This document shows positions 1-15,728 of a DNA stretch of 64,000 nucleotides, one piece after another. A model generated the notes under the pieces. The model did not search any database. It was not told the DNA's origin and saw only the letters and a program-made list of their open reading frames with translations. The DNA is from Meloidogyne chitwoodi. Lineage: Eukaryota; Nematoda; Chromadorea; Rhabditida; Meloidogynidae. The stretch's first letter is position 1. Each line of letters begins with the position of its first letter. The stretch spans positions 2,418,001 through 2,482,000 of the forward strand of contig JACZZP010000006.1 of the NCBI GenBank assembly GCA_015183035.1. Direction: 5' to 3'. Position numbers and translations under genes: made by a program.

Positions 1-380
1 GTCAATTTCAATATACTCGCTTGGATAAATTTTGGTTTGATCTTTTAATGTCAGTGTTAGGAGGACAATTTGGTGAATATAACAACAAAATATGTGGTAT
101 TTTTTTATCTCTTCAAGGTAATATTTCAATTAAGGTTTAAACGTTGGCTTGCGTTTTCGTGGGTATACAATTTCACTTTGGATCAATGATACTAGTAATG
201 TCAATGCGTATTTTCCCATTGTCGGAATAATTGAATGTAAGATTAAGATAATTTTACATAAAATATTTTTGTTCTTTTACAGCAAAATTGTCCATCTTTA
301 ATGACGCGTCTGTGAACATTTCTGTTAACAAACATCCTGTTACAGACGTAGTTCCTGCAAACTCGATGACCTCTATTTGA
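1..380 (+). CDS. eIF4E-family cap-binding protein, 3' end only
   Basis: Partial gene cut by the window edge. Exon 3-117 reads in frame 3 and carries WFDLLMSVLGGQFGEYNNKI followed by CGIFLSLQ. This matches the conserved core of eIF4E/4EHP proteins (W..LL..L.G.QF....ICG..VS.R). A second exon (about 283-380) continues with KLSIFNDASVN, the equivalent of the eIF4E I.IWN strand, and stops at TGA 378-380. The intron is about 165 bp (donor GTAATA, acceptor TTTTACAG). Family role: mRNA cap recognition in translation, or translational repression for the 4EHP branch. The GGQF/ICG pattern leans to 4EHP (IFE-4-like), but the cap-binding tryptophans lie upstream of the window, so the subfamily is unsure. 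Chitin synthase follows about 145 bp downstream on the same strand. Confidence 0.6.
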
Positions 381-523
381 TATTTTTAGAAATAATGTCT
401 GGACATATTGTCATTTTTTTAGGAATAAATTTTTTTAATTTACCATTTTGCCTTCAATTTGAAGTTTCTTACAACCTTTATTTTTTAATAATCAAATCTT
501 GTTTATTTTAAATAATTAGTTTA

Positions 524-5564
<5,041 letters not shown>

Positions 5565-5661
5565 TTTGACACATTTATTATTTTTTTATAATATATGCAG
5601 TATATCATGTTCTTGTACTGAACTTTTTAATATAATTTTTCAGAACGTCTAATATTTAATT

Positions 5662-6094
5662 TCACTTTCGAGCACTGAATGGTACGTTCTCTATTGTCGG
5701 TATCTGCATGTGATGGGGCCAACCATCTGTTACAGTTGAAGCTTTTTTGGAAGTATTTGTGAAGCGCCCAACTGAATGGTCTGAATTAACCTCATGTCCA
5801 AAGTGGTTGTGTTTGCTCATTGCAATTTTGAACGTCTTAGGTCCCAAATAAGCAACGGTACGGAGCCTGCAACCAGAATTTACTCCAATACACCTAAATT
5901 AGAGAAATTTTATATAAAAAATTTGATTTTAAATCATACTTATAATAGTGTGCATAAGTCGTTTTTTGGTGAATTATCCAACCAAACTTTTCAGAAGTAC
6001 AGTTCATGATGTGATTAATTTCATCAGCATTCTTGCCAACCCAAAAATCATATCCATCCGGTGATGGTGAACGCGAGCATGAAGGCTTTGACAT
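5662..6094 (-). CDS. Small FLYWCH-like zinc-finger protein, left copy
   Basis: Left member of a head-to-head pair. Starting at MSKPSCSRSPSPDG (6094), it has one intron of about 46 bp, and a second exon ending in ...ENVPFSARK stop at 5662; 128 residues are predicted. Around residue 50 a Cys-x6-Cys pair (KCIGVNSGC) is followed after 19 residues by HNH (SKHNHFGHE). This spacing resembles FLYWCH/WRKY-GCM1-type zinc fingers found in MULE-like transposases and in nematode FLYWCH factors. That is inference from residue spacing; I do not recognise the whole protein. It differs from the right copy at IAM versus IAV before SKHNH. The gene converges on the 3' end of chitin synthase, about 100 bp away. 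Confidence 0.6.
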
Positions 6095-6234
6095 TATTAA
6101 AAATACAACAAACTTAAATAAAGATAAAATTTAACTTTTTTATGTCTGTTTTTATCTCATTTTGCGCTATATAGCATTTTTTTCAAACTAAAAGTCTTAA
6201 ATTTTACTTGTTTAAGTTTGTTGTATTTTTAATA

Positions 6235-6667
6235 ATGTCAAAGCCTTCATGCTCGCGTTCACCATCACCGGATGGATATGATTTTTGGGTTGGCAAGAAT
6301 GCTGATGAAATTAATCACATCATGAACTGTACTTCTGAAAAGTTTGGTTGGATAATTCACCAAAAAACGACTTATGCACACTATTATAAGTATGATTTAA
6401 AATCAAATTTTTTATATAAAATTTCTCTAATTTAGGTGTATTGGAGTAAATTCTGGTTGCAGGCTCCGTACCGTTGCTTATTTGGGACCTAAGACGTTCA
6501 AAATTGCAGTGAGCAAACACAACCACTTTGGACATGAGGTTAATTCAGACCATTCAGTTGGGCGCTTCACAAATACTTCCAAAAAAGCTTCAACTGTAAC
6601 AGATGGTTGGCCCCATCACATGCAGATTCCGACAATAGAGAACGTACCATTCAGTGCTCGAAAGTGA
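6235..6667 (+). CDS. Small FLYWCH-like zinc-finger protein, right copy
   Basis: Right member of the inverted pair. Exon 1 is 6235-6389, the intron 6390-6435 (GTATGA...TTTAG), exon 2 6436-6667, giving 128 residues. It carries the same Cys-x6-Cys...HNH arrangement as the left copy and a Ser/Pro-rich start (SCSRSPSPDG). Both copies keep an open reading frame and intact splice signals, so both could be expressed. The 140 bp between the two start codons would have to act as a shared, symmetrical bidirectional promoter. Possible origins are a domesticated MULE-type DNA-binding domain or a small FLYWCH regulator. A database search for the 128-residue protein would settle the family. Confidence 0.62.
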
Positions 6668-6953
6668 AATTAAATATTAGACGTTCTGAAAAATAAATAT
6701 TTTAGAATATAAAAAATAAGTAAAATTAAAAGGTAAATAATATTAAAAAGTTCAGTACAAGAACATGATACATACATACATAATATAGATTATATAAACA
6801 TGCATGTATATATAAATTTTTATTTATATCAATATTAATACTACGTATGTAGGACTCTATCTATATTTCATTCAAATATATTTAAATTTTGAAATTTTTT
6901 TTACCTTGTTCTACGTACTTTAAGCAATATTTTTACAGATTTTATTAAATAAC

Positions 6954-9900
6954 ATGGAAATTAATCATATAATTGAAGCATTGAAATCGACTACAATCCC
7001 GGATGGACAGAGTGGAGCTTCTGAATATCTTAAAACGGTTTCTTCCCTGATTGGTTTTCCCGTAGTGCTACTTCAAATTATAAAGGATGAACATTTGGAT
7101 TGTGCTGTTCGTCAGGCCTCTGTCATTTATTTGAAAAATCTTCTTTATGAGCATTGGTCTGTTGAAAAAGAAAAGGCTGAGAATCAATGGGAATTTAGCG
7201 AACAAGATAAAATATTTATTAGACAACATATCATTGAAACAATAATTCTTGCACCTGAACCAATCAAGTATTTTTTTTAGTCATTTATTTTGATATATTT
7301 TTTAGAATCCATTTGTGCATAATGATACAAAATATTTTGCGTCATGACTTCCCTGATCGATGGCCTGCTTTTACTGTTGAACTTTATCATTTTCTAAGTT
7401 CGGATAAAAGCGAAGAACTTAATGGTGCTTTGTTTATTCTGCATAGGCTTTGCAAAATTTTTGAGTATGTTTTTGATATATTTTAGTGGGTATAAGTTGA
7501 GGTCCTTGTTTAGGTCCTTGATGGGCCGTCGTGCCCAACGGACCCAAATCTGGGCCGTTCCTAGGAGTGTTTTCATCTCCTCTAAAAGGTTTGTTAAATT
7601 TGGTTTTTTTAGATGTTACTCGTAATATATTTAAAGTTTTGTTTAGATACAAACGGCAGAAGGAGAGGATCCCACTCGTTGAGTTTATGTCCGAAATTCT
7701 TCCAATAATTAGAGAGCGCCTTTCAACACTTATTGAAAATCAAACATCATCATCCTGTCTTTTACAAAAGCAAATACTTAAAATATTTTACAGTTTTGTT
7801 CAGGTTTTATTTTTTAAATATTTTTTCTTTAATTTTTTTTCACAATTTTAGTTTTCATTAAACACTCAAATTCTTTCAATACCTGAATTTTCTCAATGGC
7901 TCAAACTTTTTATTGACATTATTCTAAAACCAACTCCAGTTGAATGTGAATCTGTTCCACTAGATGAACGTCAAGGAACAATTTGGTGGAAATGTAAAAA
8001 ATGGGCAATGAAAATTATTCAAAGAGTTTTTGAAAGGTTTTTTTTCAAATTTTGTATATAATCTCTTTAATTTTTTGCAGATATGGAAATAAAGGCAACG
8101 TTGATAAAGCTTATTTATTATTTGCCGAAGAATATTCTCGTTCCTATTTGTTGCCTATAATTGATTCTTTAGTATTTTTTAAAATTCTTTTCTAAATATT
8201 GTTGTTTACTTTTTAGGTGACAAATGTCCTTAATGATTATATTAATGGAAAATATATTTCTGACTATGTTTTATACCTTGTTTTAGCTCATTTATCTGAT
8301 GCATTGATTCAATCTCAAGTTTGGCTTATCATTAAACCCAAACTTGAAGTAATTTTTTGCAATTTTTCTTTAAAATTCTTTCAATTTGTTCTTAAGCTAC
8401 TTCTCAAAAATTTCATCTTTCCTTTGTTACAATATACACAAGAAGATGAGGAGCTTTGGGCAGATGATTGTGAAGAATTTTTGCGTTATAAATATGATGT
8501 TTACGAGGTTATTTTAATTTAAAAATATTTAAAAAATAAAATTTTCGAAGGATCTTCATCAACCCTCGTCTGGTGCCTCTACACTTCTTCAAATAATTTC
8601 AAAAAGACAAGGTATTATGCAACATGTTCTCGAATTTATTATGCAAAATTTAACGCCAACATCAAGTGTAAAACAAGTAGATGGTGCTTTGCATATGATT
8701 TCTGTTATTTCTTCTCAATTAAACAAATCTAATGTAAATTATGAGTATTTTTTGAAATTTTCTTAAATAAATTTTTATTTTAGAAATACAAAAAGGATGT
8801 TGAAAAACTAATTGATGCACATGTAACACCTAGAATTGGACACGAAGTTTATTTTTAGTTTAGAAAAAATTTATTTTTTATTTTTTCAAGTCACGTTTTG
8901 TTCGATTAAGAGCATGTTATGTTATTCATTTTGCTTCAGATACTTTATTTAAAAATATGAATATATTAGAACGTATTGTTAATGCTCTTATAACATCTAT
9001 AAAAGAAGATATTGAAGTGCCTGTAAAAGTTGAAGCAATTTTTGCACTTCAATCTTTATTAAATGATCAAGATCAAAGAGGCGGTGGTATATTTTTATTA
9101 AAATTTTTAAAAATAATAATAATAAATTTAGTAATACAATTTATTCGCCCACACATTCGCGATGTTTTAATTATTTTGTTGAGGCTTGTTGCTGAAACAC
9201 ATTTGGACGATTTGCCCACCGTTGTTGATACTTTAGTTGAAAATTTTGAAGATGAAATTATTCCTGTTTCTTACGAAATAACTGTTGAATTGGTTAAATT
9301 TATTTAATTTTTTTATTTTAAATAAATAAATTATATAGGTTGATATTTTTAACAAAATGGTTAAAAGCGATGACGAAGACCAAATTTTTGAAGATCATTC
9401 AGTTGGAGCTATTGGAATTTTGACTACATTAGAAACAATTTTGGGACTTTTAGAAGATCATCCTGAAATTATTTCTAAAGTTGAGCCGATTGTTAGAAAT
9501 TGTATTTTAACAATTTTTGATTGTTATTGTGAAAGTAATTTTGAGATATTTTTATTTATTTTTTTTTAATATTTTTTAGACTTTTTTGAAGAAGCTCTTT
9601 CTTTAATCCACACTTTAATTGCCGTTAAAATTTCACCTGAAATGTGGCAAATATTTGACCTAATTTTTAAAGCTTTTAATGAAGAAGGGACAGCATTTTT
9701 TGTTGGTAATATTTTTTTTATTTTTCTTAAAAATTTTATTATTTTTAAAAAAGATTGTATGCCTGTTTTGCATTCTTTTCTTACCATTGGATCTGAAATA
9801 TTTTTGTCATCACAGGAAAGAATTCAAATGTTGTTGTCAATGTGTGAGAAAACTATTTGTGATAAGGAATGTGATGAACTTGGAAAAGCACATGCAGCGA

Positions 9901-11177
9901 AAATGCTTGAGGTTTTTTGAATATATTTTTTTAATTATTTATTTTTTTAAAAAGATTTTTGTTCTCCAAAGTCAAGGTCATGCAAATTCTTGCTTGGCAC
10001 ATATTGTTCGTTTGGTTTTGACTCAACTTCAAAACCCGATTAAAGAAGAAAATTCTTTAGATCAATATAAACCACAGCTTTTAATGGTTTTTTTAAAGTA
10101 TTTTTATTTATTTTTTACTCTTTATTTTTAGGTAATTGTTGCAGCCTTTTATAATGATTCTAATCTGTGTACTAGCCTTTTTGAACAAATTCAAATAAAT
10201 TCACAAAAACCAACTTTTGAATGGTTTTTGAGTGAATTATATGAGAATCGAAACAATTTTGAAGGAATACACGATCGTAAAATGATTATTTGGTTTCTTT
10301 GTCAACTTTTATCTAATGGAGGAGTACCAACAATGTTTCAACAGGAATCGACTAAAGTATTTATTTTATTTTTTATAGAATCGAGGGATTTTTAAAAAAT
10401 TTTAGATGATTGAGTGGTTTATTGATCTTTTCAAAAGTTTACAGTCTTGTATAAAAAGTTTGGCTGATCGAATAAAAGAAGATTCTGATGATGATGATGA
10501 AGAATCTGTTGGAGAGGATAATGAAAGAACAAATGGAGAACTTAAAGATTCTGATGATGATATTGATGAACGTTTGTGATTAATTTTATAAAACTATATT
10601 TTTTGTTTGTTTTTTAAAGATAATATGGAATATTTAGAAGCTATAGACAATGAAAGCAGTTCAGCTAAAAAAAGGCGTAAAAGGCAAAGTATAAATAAAA
10701 GTATTGGAGATCAAAGTGTTGAAAGTGATTTATTTGATGAATATGAAACTACTTCAACTACAACAGAAGATTATTATGAGGTTTTTTGGTGGAAATTTAA
10801 TTTTTTAAATTATTTTGTTTTTAGGAAGAAAATGATTTGGAAGCATACACAACAACAATTGATGATCAAGATGATAAAAAGGGATTAAATGTTTTTGTAC
10901 TTTTTAAACATACACTTCAAGGTTTAAATTATTATTTTTTTTAAAAAGTTTTTTTTAATTTATTCTTTTGTTAGTTTTAAAAGAAAATTATCCATCATTA
11001 TTTGATGCTCTTTGTAATCAACAACAACTTGGTGAAAAAAGGATGGCTGAATTAAAAGCTTTGACAGATGTTTGTACAAGAGAAGAAAAATTAGTTGAAT
11101 CTAAACAACTTGCTCAATCTGGTGGTTATGCATTTGATGCAAATCAATCAGTTCCTGGATCATTTAAATTTTCTTGA
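6954..11177 (+). CDS. IPO7: Importin-7/8 (importin-beta family nuclear import receptor)
   Basis: Multi-exon gene beginning MEINHIIEALKSTTIPDGQ and ending ...NQSVPGSFKFS at 11177. The N-terminus contains the importin-beta N domain: ASEYLKTVSSL followed by CAVRQASVIYLKNLLYEHW, where RQ.A..YLKN is characteristic. The middle carries EELWADDCEEFLRYKYDVYE, a hallmark of the importin-7/8/CSE1 group, and the C-terminal half has a run of HEAT-like helices (PTVVDTLVENFEDEI, DCMPVLHSFLTIGSEIF). An acidic stretch near 10480-10570 (DSDDDDEES...) is the usual importin-7 acidic loop. Role: Ran-dependent import of ribosomal proteins, histones and other cargo. Introns are mostly 40-60 bp; one is about 180 bp and holds a G+C-rich repeat. 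Confidence 0.88.
7497..7575. repeat. G+C-rich hairpin sequence in an importin intron
   Basis: Within an otherwise A+T-rich intron lies a G+C-rich block with a short direct repeat (AGGTCCTTG twice) and an imperfect inverted repeat, AACGGACCC...GGGCCGTT at 7537-7559. Its composition differs sharply from other introns here, suggesting a degenerate mobile-element fragment. Confidence 0.35.
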
Positions 11178-11610
11178 AAAAAATAATAATTATTATTAAA
11201 TAAAAATATTCTATTTTTATATTTTGCTTTCGAATTATTTTTTAAGAAAATCTTAATATATTCGAAGGCTTTTTAAAATGTTAATTTTGCGATTATTTTT
11301 AATTTTCGCTAATAAACTTTTTTTTTAAAAAAAAAGTTTTCCATTTTACGCGTACCTTATATTTGTTGTTGAATTATTTTTTAATTAATTTGTGTTAAAA
11401 AAATTAAAAATTGTTTTTTTGTCTGACAGATTAAGTGATTATTTATTATTCTTATAAATATATTTTATTATCAAAGAAATATTGGAACTCATTTCTTTGG
11501 TATCCATATTTGTTATTTTATTTAATTATATTTTTAATTTTTAAGATTTATTAGCTTTAGGATCGATTTTCTTTTTGAGTTTTTGCTTGTTGCCTGATCT
11601 CAACAAAGAA

Positions 11611-12832
11611 ATGCAACAGAAGATTAGTTTAATTAATGCTTATTTACAGGTTTTATTTTAATTTATAAATTTTAATTTAAACAATTTTTTTCTTAGCTTT
11701 CAAAATGTCGTTTAACAGCATTAATTACTTCAACAACAATGGGTGGTTTAGCTATGTCTCCTTCACTTGCAACTGTTTCCCCTTCTTTATTTGGTTCATG
11801 TGTTGCAGGAACAGCTTTACTTTCAGCATCAGCATGTGCTTGTAATAATATTATTGAAAGACAATTTGATAGTCAAATGAGAAGTTTGTTTTTTTTGATA
11901 AATAATTTCAAATAGTTTTGAAGGAACACAATCTCGAGTTCTTCCAATTGGTCGTTTAACACCTGTTCATGCCTGTCTTTTTGCTGGTGCAACAGCTTTT
12001 GGTGGACTTGGAATACTTTGTCTATGTTTGTTTATTTTTTTTGTTAAAAAAAGAATTTCTTTTATTTTAATTAAAAAATTCAGGTTGTAATCATTTGACT
12101 TCTGGACTTGGCTTTTTAAATATTGCATTGTATGCTGGAGTATATACGCCAATGAAAAGAATACATCACAGGTTTTATTACATTTTAAAATTAAAAAATA
12201 TATTTTAAAAGCTGTACTTGGGTAGGAGCTATTGTTGGAGCAATTCCTCCATTAATGGGTTATGCAGCTGCAACTGGATGCCTCGATGCTGGTGCTTGTG
12301 TACTTGGTGCATTACTTTTTTCATGGCAATTTCCACATTTTAATGCATTAAGTTGGAATTTACGTGAAGATTATAAAAATGCTAATTATAAAATGATGTG
12401 TATTACTAATGAAGGGCTTTGTCGAAGAACAACTTTGAGGTTTTCTTAAAATTTTTTTTTGTTTTTTTAAAGTTTAGACATTCAATTTATCTCATTTTAC
12501 TTTGTCAATTGGCTGCCCCATTAACAGAACTTACTACATGGACTTTTTCTGTAATTTCGGCACCATTAAACTTAGGAATGTTAATTCTTGCATGGCGATT
12601 TTATTCAGATCCAGATTCAAAGTAAGCGATTTTTTGTTCAATTTAAATTTTTTTAAATAGAAGTGCCCGCCTTTTATTTCGTTATACACTTGCATATCTT
12701 CCTTTACTTATGATTTTAATGTATGTAACAAAAAAAGATGTTGTCAGTAACAAAAAAGAAGAAAAAAAAGGAATTATTAAAATAAGTGGTGATGAAGATA
12801 GGCAACAAAAATTAAGGCTAGCAATTATTTAG
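11611..12832 (+). CDS. COX10: Protoheme IX farnesyltransferase (COX10)
   Basis: UbiA-family prenyltransferase that farnesylates heme B to heme O for cytochrome c oxidase assembly in the inner mitochondrial membrane. Family landmarks: [17 protein letters not shown] at the first helix, the Mg/prenyl-diphosphate motif [12 protein letters not shown] with the following [14 protein letters not shown], then [36 protein letters not shown] and DYKNANYKM. About eight hydrophobic segments follow in order. It ends at TAG 12830-12832. The start is uncertain: ATG 11611 is the first Met in frame, but the frame stays open upstream to a TTTTTAAG acceptor near 11544, so an upstream exon with the mitochondrial presequence is likely. 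ATG 11278 (MLILRLFLIFANKLFF) is a possible but unproven first exon. Confidence 0.85.
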
Positions 12833-13440
12833 AAGGAGATATTCTCCAAATGTTCAGAGATGATTTTAGGAAAATATTTAGTTTTGTTTGAGCTTTTAAA
12901 GCTTTATTTTTTTGTTTTAATATTGTTTATTTGTTGATTAGAATCAATAAAAATGAATGTAAAATATACGAAGAACCTTGACAAGGATGGCACTGAAATG
13001 GTTGTTTTTATTATTTTATAGGAATATATATTCAACCATTTTAATAAAGCTCATTAAACTTCGTGTTCATCGTTTTGGAGGTCGTAGACATTGCAAGCAT
13101 AGACTCAAACTACATACTCAAGATGCATGATATCGATTTTCTGCACTAATTTGAATTTCCGCGAACAATTTACAAAAATAAACATAACGCCAAACAAAAA
13201 AGAAATAGTGTGCATAGACAGTTATACAGATTTAATCAATGTTTTTAAATTTCAACACCGGTGTTGTTGTTTGTTTTTGTCGTTTTTTGTTGTTTTTGTT
13301 GTTGTTTTTTGTTTTCTTTTTATGTTTTATATGAGTCTTATACCCCTTACCCGCGCGCGATGCGAAAATTAAAAAAAAAACAAAAAACTTGAATTTTTTA
13401 CAATTTTTAACTTTTTCTCATTTCCAGTTGCCGAGCCTCA
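12833..13440. other. Intergenic, no gene seen
   Basis: A+T-rich sequence between COX10 and the next transcript-like block. It contains GTTGTTTTT-type simple runs near 13260-13330 and several AATAAA-like signals after COX10. I see no supportable coding exon on either strand. Confidence 0.5.
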
Positions 13441-13460
13441 TCAACATGTGGTTCGAGTGT

Positions 13461-13945
13461 TTTTATCTTTTATTTTTTGTTTTATTTTTTAAATTTATTT
13501 TAAGCCTTCAAATTTAGATGTGAATATGTGCACCGGACTTGCTGGATGTGTGCGCCGGACGCAAGGAGCCTTGTTCAGGATTGGCATTGGTGGGAGTTTT
13601 TTTATTTTTTAGCAGGGTTCATCTGCTGCCGATGGTGCCCGGGCGTGGAGCAATGGAGTTGGTGGCCACTCTACATGGTTTACTTTTATTTTTTAAAATT
13701 TACTGATTTTTCGTTTAGAACAGTGTCAACATCGCCGGACTGGTAATTTGCTGCTTCATTCTGAATTTGCACTAAACCTTGATTTCTTCAGATGTGATCT
13801 ACAGAACATGTTCTTCATGGAAATGGATGGATATGCTCTACATGGTTTATTTTTAAACAGATTTTTTTACTATTTTTTTTGCTTAGGAGTCAACAACTCC
13901 GGACTGGTGAATTTGGCGTTTCATTGCATATGCTCTAAACTTTGA
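13461..13945 (+). CDS. Doubtful multi-exon gene with duplicated exons
   Basis: G+C-richer blocks here are separated by intron-like T-rich segments with GT...TTTAG ends. Joining them keeps one frame open from ATG 13461 (MWFECEYVHRTC...) through four introns to TGA 13943-13945, about 110 residues. Two consecutive exons and their introns are diverged copies of one another (CTCTACATGGTTTA / CTCCGGACTGG modules). Further exon-like blocks with CTCGTCTA repeats run on to about 14215, but not in this frame. I recognise no family. It could be a young gene, a spliced non-coding RNA, or the transcribed 5' part of the ubinuclein gene. Transcript data would decide. Confidence 0.3.
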
Positions 13946-14709
13946 TTTCTTCAGGATTGCTCTACATGGAACTGGATGGATGAATATGCTCTACATTGGA
14001 CGATGGTCTCCAGGTTTATATTTTTTATCTTTTTTAGCTAGCTCGTCTACTGCTGTACTCGTCTATGGATCGTCTACGCTGATGTTTCGTCGACTTCAGC
14101 CGTTTAGTTTTTTTTTGAAAAGAATCTTCATTTTTTTATTTTAGGATGGTGGTTGCTCTGCTCGTCTACTTGGCTGATTTGCTCTGGAGGAATTCATGCT
14201 CTTCAACACAACCTGTAAGTTTAAAAAAATAAAATTTAAAATTGCACGCAAAAATTGCAAAGCGCGAATCCTCCATCCCTTCCCTATTATCTGTTCGTTT
14301 TTCATTTGTTTTTTCATATGTTTGATTTTTCACTTGGTTAAATTTGAATTTTTTGTACAGCTTTTAGGGATTTGAATCAACTTGGACAAGGATCAAATGG
14401 ATGAAAGCAAACTTCTTGAAATGATTAGGTTAGCATCTTCGAAACTAATTTTTTGTAAAAAATAAAAAGCTAAATTGTGTGTATGCTGATGATTTACGCT
14501 TTTTATATTTGCCTTGCTACAGCAACTTGAAAAATTTTAACTTTGGCATTCTGTTTATGGGATAAATATTCTCACACTATTTATTATGTTTGAGAAATAG
14601 AGAAAAAAATAGTACTGTGTAAAGAAGAATAATAAAAAATAGTACTATTTTATAGAAAAAAAAGATTAAATTGTGATTCTTAATCAAAACAAAAATTTTT
14701 TAATTAAGG

Positions 14710-15527
14710 ATGTTTCCATCAGTTGGTATTGCAAAAAATAAAAAATCTACAGAAAAAGAATGCCATTTACGTGTGATTGAATTTAAACTTTTTCCCTCAA
14801 CTTCAAGGAATTATCCTCGATTTGATTATGAACAAGTTTGTCGTGAATTAAAATTTGATTCTAAACAAACTGATATTAAAAGTGATGGATTTCGTGATAG
14901 AGATGCTGATGAAATTGTACGGCGTCTTGAGGCTAAATACGTTCGTTTCTTTTTAAAATTAAAAATATTTTTCATTTTAAAGGGATCTGGTACGCTCAAC
15001 TTTTCATCGCCCACTATTGGTTCTAAAAAAGTGAAGAAGAATAAAAAGCCTCTAAAGTTTGTACCTGAGGATATTATGGACAAAGGACTTGGTTATGTGC
15101 AAGAAGATGATTTTATTGATGACACTGAAGCGGTTATTTTTTTATTTATAAAATAGTATAAGGATTTGCAATTAATTTTGATAAAATTATAATTATTAAG
15201 TATGACGAATGGGTACCAACAACGATGGACACCTTGAAACGCGGACATTATGTAAATAAAGGCCCTTTGGAATTTCGACAGCTTGACATTGAAACATCTA
15301 CTTCCGCCTCAACTTCTAGCGATTCAGAAAGCAGTTCTTCTTCTGATGATGACATTGAAATTTGTGGACAATCAAATGGAGAGATTCATAAGAATGATTC
15401 AAGTAATATTTTTTGACAAATATTTATTTAAATTATTATTTTTGAAGCTAAAATTGACAATTCAACTCATGAAATGAATAATGAAAAAGAAAAAGATGAT
15501 TCAAATAACCTTCATTCAAATAATTAA
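14710..15527 (+). CDS. UBN1: Ubinuclein / Hpc2-related HIRA-complex subunit (short)
   Basis: Four exons encode about 215 residues from MFPSVGIAKNKKS to ...SNNLHSNN stop. The N-terminal domain reads CHLRVIEFKLFPSTSRNYP with RRLEAKYGSGTLNF. The Hpc2-related HUN domain is unmistakable: LGYVQEDDFIDDTEAYDEWV followed by GHYVNKGPLEFRQLD, matching the GxG..DDpFIDdSEAYDElvP..yGGFYinsG.L.F pattern. A Ser/Asp-rich acidic tract follows (SSSDSESSSSSDDDIEI). Known role: the HUN domain binds the H3.3/H4-HIRA chaperone complex. The protein is far shorter than animal ubinucleins, which exceed 1000 residues. An alternative start is ATG 14397 (MDESKLLEMI), which splices in frame to 14709 across a 280-bp intron. 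Confidence 0.8.
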
Positions 15528-15728
15528 TTTTGTTTTTTAATATTTATATTTTTTGAGTTTAAAATTTTTGAAAAAATTCCTATTTTTTTATATAGTATTA
15601 ATTTCTTTGATTTATTTATTCTTTTTAAATCATTTATTTCTTTAAAAATTGTTTTTAGTATTTTGAATTTATTTAATTTTGAACAAAAAACGATCAACAT
15701 TATTTGTCCGTTAGCAAGAATTAAACTC

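Larger units (their letters stand above)
5604..6768. repeat. Large palindrome (two roughly 530-bp arms)
   Basis: The left arm, about 5604-6135, reappears in reverse complement at about 6197-6768, with a spacer near 60 bp. The arms contain the two copies of the FLYWCH-like gene plus flanking DNA; even the intron sequences match. By eye the arms are almost identical in the coding part (one amino-acid change seen, Met versus Val). The outer part of the right arm has roughly 50 bp of extra A+T-rich sequence around 6690-6745. A recent inverted duplication is the simplest reading; an assembly-made palindrome is the main alternative. Confidence 0.9.
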
